Shown here: piece after piece, positions 42,401-54,400 of the stretch
Numbering within the stretch: position 1 is the first letter of the stretch
Layout: the number at the start of each line of letters is the position of its first letter
Source of the DNA: Apostichopus japonicus
Taxonomy: Eukaryota; Echinodermata; Holothuroidea; Aspidochirotida; Stichopodidae
Assembly: GCF_037975245.1 (NCBI RefSeq)
Contig: NC_092565.1
Location: 6,182,999-6,246,998 of the forward strand
Length of the DNA stretch: 64,000 nt
Reading direction: 5' to 3'
Notes under the pieces: generated by a model
Databases searched by the model: none
The model's input: the letters and a program-made list of their open reading frames with translations, nothing else
Told to the model about the DNA's origin: nothing
Made by a program: the position numbers and the translations under genes

Positions 42401-45400
42401 TCAAATTTGGTGTGTTTTGTGGCACAGATATAAAGCACACCATCCTAACCTTAGTCGCAATTGGTAGCCGTAATCTGTTGTAGTAGTAATTTGGTGCACT
42501 CAAACACAAGGTGTGAGTTGACAAGAACATGGATACATGTTTATATGTTTGTTTGTAATCGGTTCAGCACTACTCACTTCGTTTCACCTTATAGAGCAGA
42601 CTTTCTACCGTGGAATTTTTTCATCATGCCATTTTTGTCACCTACGTACGATGATATTAAAGGAACCCAAGGGTAAACTTGGCCAGGGGAAGAGGGCGGG
42701 GGTGTCGTTCAGGTTAACATCCTTAGTTTTGGAAGGTTTTAGGAGGATGGAGGATGGTGGGCAACTTGAAGGAGGGTCATGATGGACTACCCTGCTGGAA
42801 ACACTACTTTCATACTGTAAACTGCTGGTATAGCACAGGTATAGAATGACTGGTTGCAACTTTTTTGTGTGTCCGATAAAAATCAGCAACATTTTTTCTG
42901 TTTGAGTCCCTGTAATAAATCAAAGTGTAAAGTGAAGGGAATGAAACTCAGATGTTGCATGAATTTTGTGAATTAATTCTTACTTTTTTAATACAGGAAA
43001 AGGATTCAGATTAATAATTCCAAAATGAACAAATATGATTTGATGAAGAGATCTCTAGCTTTTTCTGTCTTATGAGATCTCTTTCTTGGATTTGAGATAT
43101 TAGGGACTGCTGTGTTTAAACTATCAAACTTCTTTCTATTCTCCTTGTTTGCTCCCATATTAAGCTGTGCAATTGACATATATTTCCCTATTTGTGGAGG
43201 GTTTTTGAATTCTATAGTATTCATCCCATTTAGAAAGTGTCGCATCGGCAATGGTGGAATGATTAATTTGGTGCAATGAAAGTTGGCTGTTAAATGAGGA
43301 TTAGGCATTAACATTAGTAGGTGAGTATGATAAACAATCGGACAGACATACAGACAGATGGACAAAGGTTGACATGGAAGATGTAGGGTATCATTTATTG
43401 ACCAGGTTTCTACCAGGGGCGCGACCCCGTATACCTCAGAATAAAATGGAGAGGGCACAGTGCCCCCCCCTTCCCCTTCCCATGACTGTCAGAAGGAATA
43501 CTATAAAGAATCTGAGCGTACATTGCATAGAAATATCACATGTATATGCGGTACAACCTATAAACAGATGTAAATTCCTCAACATGGTTTCAAAACTTGC
43601 AAAATATAACACCCTTCTGCATCTAAGCACTGTCCATTTCACCAAAATGTATACCCCTCCCTTTAAGACCCCTCCCCCTGATGACAATATCTTAGCCGCA
43701 TCCTCCCCCCCCCAAGTACAGAATGGTGGTTGCACCCCTTATTTCTACTATATTTCCTTTCTTTATTGAAATCAGTTTCTTTGAATTCTTTGCAATTTGT
43801 TTGCAATCAGGGTCAGTTAATGGTTGCATGTCACTTAATAATAGCTGGAGTAACTCCTTAATAAGCTAGTAACCCATTCAGGCATCATCCAGTAGGGGGG
43901 GGGGATGATTATAAAGGGTTGGTGGGTTTTTTGTTTAATTATTAATATATTTATATACATATTTCTTTCTATTTGGTGGTGATTAAGGAAGCCTAATCCA
44001 GAACCTAAAGGCAGTATTGTATAATACGATAAAATATGAAATTGTCATTTCATAAAAAATATTTACAAATGACAAGTTTTGTCTGTAGTCTATGATGTTT
44101 GGTCCCACTGCATATTGTTTCTCGTTTGCTTTATATTATGGTTATGAAACCCAAGTTGCGTAGAGTTGGACGTACCCTTCACCCTGTTTGTTCAGAGTCA
44201 TATTGAGCAGTTCAGAAATAGGAATCGCTCTCAACCCCTCACTTGTGTATCCAGCAGTTACTTTGTGTCCTTTTAATAGCTCTGATACTTAATTGTTTGA
44301 TGTTTTTACTCTTGGAAGAGCCAAATGTGATGACAGAGGAATTCACTCTTTAGGATAAGACTGACGTGACTCCTTTAAGTGAGCAATCATTGTAAACACT
44401 CACAGAGTGAATTATCTCACTCTATTTGTTAATTAAGAGTGTAACAATTTTCCATCTATCACCTTTGCGACAGAGGTTTTCTAATAATTGTTATTATGAT
44501 TCCGATAGTACTGTCTTATCTCAGACAGGTTATGGAAAGAATATTATCCTCCTGCCGAGAACGTCATGCGTCAAATGCCAGTCGCGTAAATTCATTATTC
44601 ACGTAAAAAGCAAGCACGGAACTTAGGCGAATATATATCTGTTAAAATTAAAAGAAACTCGTAAAGAAGTTTTAATAAAGTAATGGAGTAGTGTTTTTAT
44701 ACTATATCATTCTTATCCATGCATGACTGAGAAGTGAAATTTGATGATAACATGAATAGGCAAAGTTTATGTCTAGAATTTTATGATAGAAATTTGAAGT
44801 ATTATTGCAAAATTGGTCCATATTCATATATTCATTCCATTGAACCCAAAAAGTGGAATATTCAACTTACAGACAAGCACAACAGTTAAAAGTCATGTCT
44901 TTTGTGTTTTTTTTTTACCTTTCTGACTGCAAGTTCTTTGCCTGATGCTTGTTATAAACTCTCACAGCATATGTGTACTACATCACATTTACCAGCAAAT
45001 CTCATTGATGTGCGAACACTTGCTTCATAAACACCTAGGCCTGGTTTGGGAAAGATTGAAGTTTTACCATTTCTTTTCTTTATATTTATTGCTTTAGGCC
45101 TATTTACATCAATATATCAGTAGTGAATCCAATCAGGAGGCCAAGGTCCTCCCCTCCTCTTCCTTCCCACCCCACCTACCCTTTGAAAAAAATTGGGATG
45201 CTACATTTTTTGCTACAAACATAATTTTTGCGGTAATTTCTGAGCCTTAATCCCCTCTTCTGAGAAACCCTGGTTCCACCAATTGACCATGATATCACCG
45301 CTTTTATTGACCTCTCGGCCCGTTTTTGTTATCTCACGCATTCCTCCGTTGTATCATCTCTCTGCACAGAAATATGATAAACCTAGATTGACAAAGCCGA

Positions 45401-48400
45401 GAGTAGCAAAGCCTCAAGGCAATTTGGGGATTTTATCTTGGTTCAAAAGGAAAATCGAAGATGGAGAAGTTGAAATACAGGACGTACGTTGCAGATACAA
45501 TAATAATAATTAGCACCCTCTGACTCTCTTTCTGCATGTATATTAATATGAAAGCACTCTGAAATAAAAAATAATAAATAAAAAGTACTTGGGGTATCTA
45601 TGGGCTCACTCATCTCTCGGGTAAAAGCTGTAACTGACTTTTCTATACTCTCTGCAACAGTCTTTCCTGTTTAATCTTCATGATGCAAATAAATCACATC
45701 CGTAGAATAAACTCATAGCTGAAGGGGAAGGACTGCTTGTGCATAAGGGTGAGGAAGGAGGAAGGGAGGGGGAGGTCGGGGGAGTGGGTGAGGTTCATTT
45801 TATGAAAGGTAATTGGTGGGTTGTGACTATTCTAAATGAAGACTGTTAATGTTAGTAGCCTATATCTTCCTGCACTGCATTGCCGACCAACTGATATCTT
45901 TCGTAAATGTACCTTTCACATCTAGGAATTTTTTGTTTTTAACAAGCTATGAACAGATTCTCAGGACCAACGGTTCATTTGACTTGTCAGGCACCATCAA
46001 ATTTTTAAATTCATGAAAGCGTCATAAAAGACCATAAAACAACTTGGCAGTGATAAAGGTTATTTTATCAAATGTGTTTCTTGGTAGCTTGTTTTGCCCT
46101 TAGATATTGCTGTTGTATGATAAAAATAAATAAATTTAAATTTAAATATGATGAAGAAGATGGACTCCTTCTTTTAATTAGTGCTTGTTAATGAGTATAG
46201 TAACGACCTGCTATTTAATATATGACTGAAATTGGACCATAAAACTCTTCCAAGTAAAGTGTTCTTATCATAGCCGTTGAATTGGTGAAATTTCTAAAGA
46301 GTGCGTGTTGGCCTCAATTGTTTTTCTGTCACAGAAATCCATTCTCTGGACGAACTTTGCTAGACCCAGATATGGCCGGGGTTCCTTAACATTTTCTTTT
46401 TATTTAGTTTAGTTTAGTTTAGTGTAGAGACCCAAGGATCAGAAAGCCTTACAATAGCCTATTTGAGACCCTATCCATGTTAGATCGGGATTTTGCAGGT
46501 GGGGGGGGGGGACATGGGGTGGGCAAGGAAAAGGGACAGGGAGAGGGGGCAAGGAAGGAGGTCCAGACAGAGAGATTGGAAATCTAAACAATTAAAGACA
46601 GACATCACCGCGTGACAATTAATACTGTATTTGTCGTTGTCAATTCTGATTAAAATGATGGAGTATATATTCTAGTAGATTTCAAAATAGATGTTGGTTA
46701 ATATCATTGCTTCATCTGCTGTCTTTTCTATTTATAATCATTGTTTTTTATTATAAATCTTTATTCTTTATCATCTTCTTGAATTTTTGCGATATTTTTG
46801 AAAAAACCAAAATTTCTCTGGAGTAGACTGGTATGTGAACTAATATTTACAGATTTCTTTACTTTGAGCTCTCAAAGCTCTCACATGTCTCCGCAGTTTA
46901 TCCCCTGCTGCCCCCCCCTTTTCTTTTTTCCATAATTACATATTTTCATCGTCTCTCATGTGACCCTTTTTTTGTACCACCATAAATTGATACAGGGCCT
47001 ACCTGTCCATTCATCCATGAATCGTCTCTGCTGCCAAACATAGTCTGAAATGAAACATTTCCTCTATTTATTGTCAATCTATTGCTATTTTCAAACTTTT
47101 AATATTTAAAAAAATGTTTGTATGTTAATTTTGTTTCATTTATAATGACTATTCATTGTCTAGTGTGGTTTATTGGTTGTCTTCTGGATTGTACAGTGTA
47201 ATATGTTACCATGTTAATGTAATGCATATAGGGCCATTGCTATTCTGCAGAAAATAATTTTTTTAAATTTGCAAATGTTGATTTGTGTGATCAAAAGTGT
47301 TTCCTACTCAGGAATGTATGTAATTTATCCTGGGTGTGTTCCAAGCAAACCCCAGCTACATACAGGTTCACACATAGTTGACAAGCACTGACTTATTTAA
47401 GTTATAAACTCTCACGGCACATATTTAAGTTTAGTTATTAGGTATACAAGCACAATGGTATCCTGTGTGATTCATCTAAAGTAGTTAGACTATTTAACCT
47501 CTCATTATACCGATGATGTATGATCTATTTACCCCCTCTTATTCCCTTCACTTCCTATCCCTCATATTTCCATTTCATATTCTCTCAACTCTTAATGTCC
47601 AACTGGACAACTTCTGTGCACCCTATGCGATCCCTAAAGTGATTTTTCTCACCTTTTTTTTTGCCCCACAAAATTTTGACTTGTATTATGATTTATTGCA
47701 TGCTGCCCTCAGTGATACCTTTCAAAAGATGGCCAAATTTAACCCAGATGACTCTCCATATTAAATTTAATTATTAATAATTTAATTAAAAAAAAAATTA
47801 ATTATTACTAACTGGAAACAATTAATTGCTCTTGAAATTCAATATAGTTTACAAACATCTACTTAATTGTTCCAATGTTTGGAAAGGACTTTCGACGTGA
47901 CAGGATTGTTTATATTGTCCCTTGACATGACAGGATTGTTTATATTGACCCTTGACATGACAGGATTGTTAATATCGACCTGCAACTTATAAATTAAAAT
48001 ATGATTGAAGGAAATTATGGAGCATTTTATGTAATTTGAATGTTCCAATATCTAACTATGGATTGAACATTGTCCACCTAATTTGAAATATTCCTGTTTT
48101 TAGTCAGTGATGGAATCGGACCATCTTTTTTCTCAAAAAACTTCAGAATCATAAACTTGAAATATATTCTGCACAACTGGTTGGTGTCATTTTAATGTCA
48201 AAATCAGAACCCTATTTTATAATTATTATTAATTTTGATTATTTTTTTCTTCATTATTTACAGACACCCTCAGAATCCACCAGTATGTCATCACCTCGGC
48301 TATATCTCCTTCATGACAGTAAGTTCATTATATGAATGCAAATAAAAATAAACACAAAGGTAAAAAAAATAATTATTGCAAAAATGACGATCAGTCGCTT

Positions 48401-51400
48401 AATTAAAGTAGCTGTTAGATTACCGTTTGATATATTTATCATCAACATATTCCAGTTTTCAACTTTTCCTACTCCTCAATTTTTTTATTTTAGGAGGGGG
48501 GGGGAGGAGGGGATTATTAAGCCCTCTCCTGCAGTTGCTGGTCCACCAGGTTATTCTTAGATATAAAAATGGGTCATTTTAAGCAAAATTATGTCTTGTA
48601 GTGATGCAGTTTATCTCAATTGCCTCTCTCCACCCAGGGGTTAAATGGGTACCCATGAGGTAACTTGTCATTGGGCGCAGTATATAAATGCAGCCGCCCA
48701 GAGGGATTGTCTTTGGGACAGGTCATCATTGACCATGGGTAATATAATGTCTGTAAAGCGCTTTGCAGAGACCTATTGCTGGTATAAAGCGCTATATAAA
48801 TTGAAGATTACCATGATTATATTAATATTGTAGTGAGGGAAAATGATATGAGGGTGGCAGTAAAGTGTTTTGAGTCACTCATTAATTTCCAGCATATTTG
48901 GGAGCAATTCTAATGACTTGTAATTAAATATGGGATTACAAACAAATAAATAAACACATTAGAAATTATATTAGCAGCTCTCTGCCCAACCATTAGTTTC
49001 CCATAACATGGTGTTCTCAGGAAATGGGAGGGAGAAGGGACGGTTTAGTTTCCAAGAATTAGCACGTTCCTGTGTTACACCATGTTCCAAGCTGTCTCAA
49101 TTTGAAAAAAAGTTTCTACCACAATATGTGGGTTGTAAAGTAAAACCTCTTACCTTAAATAATGAATATGAATAACTGTAATGACATATTTTGCATCCAT
49201 GACATGTCCTGTTTATTTGTTTTTGTTTACAGAAGCATATAAATACCAAATGAGAGCATACATGTACCAAGCCAGGGATCTTATGGCCTCAGATTCGGAC
49301 AGCTTCTCTGGTGAGAATCTCTCTTCTACATTTTTTGTTAGCATTTTATTTAAAGGCAGTAATTAGCCCATTCCAGTATAATAATTATACACATCTTTTC
49401 TGTGGAATTTGACGCTGATTTCCTGGGAAATTATGGAGTTACTTTTTAAACACAGTGGGAAAGTGTGCTAGTCAGGCTCTGTGTATTTTATAGTGGTGTA
49501 GTGAAAACATGGTAAAAACAAAATGAATTATCACCATTTATCCCTTCTGTAGTCAAGAAGGTGTCACATACTCGCCGTCCGTTGTTTTCTTCTTGTTCAT
49601 TTTCCTTCTCTTTCCATTAAAATGTTCATCGGAAAGATGATTCACACGACATGAAAATTATTTTTTCCATTCGTCGTCGATTCCACAGATCCGTACGCCT
49701 ACGTCAGTTTTCTGCATCGTAGTGGTAAGACAGAGATCATCCAACATTCTCTCTGTCCTATCTGGGACCAGACCATCATCTTTGAGGAGATGGAGATCCA
49801 CGGCGATCCGGCTCTCTTCGCTGCCAGTCCTCCCGACGTCATCGTAGAGATCTTTGATTCAGACAAATTTGTAAGCCCTTACTTTAGTAATTATTCCATC
49901 TTCTGTCTTTGGACCACCACCGTCAAGCATTTTGTGTGCAATCCGTTTGTCCTAAAGGATGTTTGCGTGTGGGTGTCTGTGTGCATTTGTTTGTCTCTGT
50001 GTTTTCTGTGGATAAATTGAACAGGTGAAATGTGATACTCAAATTCTTAAGAAGTGAATCCCAGCTTGTGATCGAAATCCGAGAGGAAGATGTAAATAAA
50101 ATAATAAGAAACCACCTGGGAGTAGCAAACTTTTTCACTTACATTGGGAACTCCTTACTTTCTGGACAAATGACTTATGCATTTTCCCGGGCCATCGGCG
50201 CTCAACTCACAAAAAAAACTACCACCAAGTATACCGTAGCCTGCCAAGGGCAGTCGGTCTAGCCAGCTCTGTCTGGCCAGATCCGGTGCCTTGGTCTGGT
50301 CATTCAATACCACCCAAAAACCCCGGCATGTGGGGAGGATGGGCGAGATCCAGAAGGAAGTCGTTCCCTCGTGAGTAGCCCCGCTATAAATCTAGTGGGG
50401 ATAATCTCTCCCAAGATGATGCAAACAGCCCGGTAATCAGTCTAAATTTCTTGACGACAATGATACATCCACCCTTGAATTTCACACTTAAATAAACTTG
50501 GACCAAGAGGTTATCAGTATACTATTTGGCCCCAATGAATTTGCTAAAAGATTTCCAAAAGTGCCTTGCAGGAGGTTCTGACCTCCCTGATTATTCTCAG
50601 ACATTGAGAAATGTCGCCTGTTAGCTGATAATTGGCTCTGTCACAGTACGTTGCTATCATCCTTATTCACATTTGCTGTTATGTTTCCTCGTTCAGAATA
50701 ATGACGAGCTTCTAGGCCGATGTCAGATCCAGCCGATGATAAAGACCGATACCAGAGACCAGAGAGTTCCTCGTCTCGCCTGGCACACTGTCTACCGATC
50801 GGGACAAACGGCCGGTGAACTTCTTGCATCTTTTGAACTCTTCCTCATCGTAAGTGGGTTTTTTCGATTGTACCTTTAATTTCAGGGTGACATCTCAGTC
50901 AGTGAGGAGACTTTCTTCCCAGTGTCCCAACCAGCTCAGTAAATGAATGGTTGGTTGGTTGGTTGGTTGTTGGATATCGAATCAGTTTAGGGTTATGAAA
51001 ATTGAACCTCTTTTATAGACCCTAGCCTATATACACTTGCTTAAAGGGGAAATAAACCAGTTGTTATTGTATTTAACTGTATCAGAAAGCTTCAAATGGG
51101 AACAGAAGACTAAACACGGCAAATATTTATGTCTCTGCCACTGGCGGAACATGTGTGTTTATATAAAATATTCCGAGGAGAGCCCGGTTGGTATATATAC
51201 CAATGTGTTATTTGCACTAGCTGTAAAGTGCACCGTTTTTGGCACAGTATGAAAAATTCATTTAGTTTGGATGGAACATTAATTGTACATGATATAAAGT
51301 ATCAAGTTGATTTTCATTTTCATTTGATTTGATTTGATTTTAATTCCAACTTGGGTAAGTCTTGGTGGGAAGTGGTTTTGATAGTGCAGTCATAATTCTA

Positions 51401-54400
51401 CTTCCAGGTGTAACCAAGAGTTTAGGTACTTCTTTCATCTTAAGTTGGGGTTCACTCTTGACAGTCACTCAAAATTAAAACAATAACTATTTGTTCTTTT
51501 ATTTGTAGGAGGACAACACTGATCTACCATTTGCACCCCCAATGAGAGGTAACCTTTACATGGTACCTAAAGGTATCAGGCCTGTACTACAGAGGACAGG
51601 TGTAGAGGTAGGTAGCTATGGATGGATATATATATTTTATACCTAAGATTGAAACTGTATATCCATTAAATGCTTTCCCAATGTAAGGTAACCTTTGTAT
51701 TGTACAGTACCTAAAGGTATCAGGCATGTACCACAGAGGACAGGAGTAGAGGTAGGTAGCTATGGATGGATATATATTTTATACCTATGATTGTAACAGT
51801 ATATCCATTAAATGCTTTCCCAAATGTAAGGTAACCTTTGTATTGTACAGTACCTAAAGGTGTCAGGCATGTACCACAGAGGACAGGAGTAGAGGTACAG
51901 AGGACAGGTGTAGAGGTACAGATGATAGGTGTCGAGGTAATTAAGTGTCTTCATAGATATTTATCGGAACTAAGACTGGAGCACATGCATCACCAATGGG
52001 AATCAGTCTGTATTATGGTAACTTCGAAATGCACTACAGAGAGGGGGGGGGGGGGGGTAGAGGTATTTAGGTGGCTGGATAATTGCATGATTCTGACAAA
52101 ACTAGACATCATTTGACCACTTAGTGGTACCATGTCACCTAACCCCCTACCCTCACCATCCTTTAACATTAAAGCTAGCTTCATCCATATATAATCTGTA
52201 AATTTAATAAGAACCTGGAATCTGTGGGAATGATATTTAATGCCTTATTTCAGATATCGGATAGCTCTCATTATTTAAAAGTTAAAGGTTTACAGTCTTG
52301 TTCATGGCCAAGTCCCCCCTCACACGATCATTGGTAACTTGTCACACCTACACACCAACTTGTGCACAATTCTAACATTCCTTCCTGGGTCATTACAGTG
52401 CACCACATCTACGTCTACCCTGGGGACTTCCCATAGGTTGCAGCCACGAACCGGCACACACAACTGTTTTTTTTAAAGTTATCTTGCACGCCCCCATTTA
52501 TACATCTGGGAGAAGGGAGGCCATGGATATCAAGTGCCTTGCCCAAGGACACAAGGTCATGATCTGGCCAGGACTTGAACCTGCAAACCTTATATCGCCA
52601 GTCAATTGCCTATAACCACCAGCTTGAAGACAACACTTACTTCACTGATTTAGAATTGTAGTCTTTCAGTTCTTATTCAGATTTAATTTTGTGACTTTTT
52701 TTAATTGGGTTTAATAATGCTGGTTAATTTCTACTATTTTTTTCTTTTGGTCCAGATCCTCTGCTGGGGTGCACGCAACATTTATTGGGTTTAATAATGC
52801 TGGTTAATTTCTACTATTTTTTTCTTTTGGTCCAGATCCTCTACTGGGGTGCACGCAACATTAATTGGGTTTAATAATGCTGGTTAATTTCTATTACTTT
52901 TTTACCTGAGTTTTTATTCCTATGGTCCAGATCCTCTGCTTGGGGTTTTCTCAAAAACATTAATTGGGTTTAATAATGCTGGTTAATTTCTATCATTTTT
53001 CCCCTGTTTTTTTTCCCTTTGGTCCAGATCCTCTGCTGGGGTGTACGCAAAAACATTAATTGGGTTTAATAATGCTGGTTAATTTCTATTACTTTTTTAC
53101 CTGATTTTTTATTCCTATGGTCCAGATCCTCTGCTTGGGGTGTATGCATAAACATTAATTGGGTTTAATAATGCTGGTTAATTTCTATCATTTTTCCCCT
53201 GTTTTTTTTTTCCCTTTGGTCCAGATCCTCTGCTGGGGTGTACGCAAAAACATTTATTGGGTTTAATAATGCTGGTTAATTTCTATCATTTTTCCCCTGT
53301 TTTTTTTTCCTTTGGTCTAGATCCTCTGCTGGGGTGTACGCAACATTAATTGGGTGAAATAATGCTGGTTAATTTCTATTATTTTTCCCTTTTTTGGGGG
53401 TCCAGATCCTCTGCTGGGGTGTACGCAACATTAATTGGGTTTAATAACGCTGGTTAATTTCTATCATTTTTTCCCTGTTTTTTAATTCCTATGGTCCAGA
53501 TCCTCTGCTGGGGTGTACGCAACATGAAGAAATACATGCAGTTGTCATGCAAGGTCATGATCTGGCCAGGACTTGAACCTGCAAACCTTATATCGCCAGT
53601 CAATTGGGGGTGTACGCAACATTAATTGGGTGAAATAATGCTGGTTAATTTCTATTATTTTTCCCTTTTTTGGGGGTCCAGATCCTCTGCTGGGGTGTAC
53701 GCAACATTAATTGGGTTTAATAACGCTGGTTAATTTCTATCATTTTTTCCCTGTTTTTTAATTCCTATGGTCCAGATCCTCTGCTGGGGTGTACGCAACA
53801 TGAAGAAATACATGCAGTTGTCATGCAAGGTCATGATCTGGCCAGGACTTGAACCTGCAAACCTTATATCGCCAGTCAATTGCCTATAGGTTTTCTCAAA
53901 AACATTAATTGGGTTTAATAATGCTGGTTAATTTCTATCATTTTTCCCCTGTTTTTTTTCCCTTTGGTCCAGATCCTCTGCTGGGGTGTACGCAAAAACA
54001 TTAATTGGGTTTAATAATGCTGGTTAATTTCTATTACTTTTTTACCTGATTTTTTATTCCTATGGTCCAGATCCTCTGCTTGGGGTGTATGCATAAACAT
54101 TAATTGGGTTTAATAATGCTGGTTAATTTCTATCATTTTTCCCCTGTTTTTTTTTTCCCTTTGGTCCAGATCCTCTGCTGGGGTGTACGCAAAAACATTT
54201 ATTGGGTTTAATAATGCTGGTTAATTTCTATCATTTTTCCCCTGTTTTTTTTTCCTTTGGTCTAGATCCTCTGCTGGGGTGTACGCAACATTAATTGGGT
54301 GAAATAATGCTGGTTAATTTCTATTATTTTTCCCTTTTTTGGGGGTCCAGATCCTCTGCTGGGGTGTACGCAACATTAATTGGGTTTAATAACGCTGGTT

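Noticed and set aside
43006-43769. Overlapping ORFs of 131 and 150 codons on opposite strands
   Set aside because: They overlap each other over an interspersed repeat, and neither has a recognisable domain.
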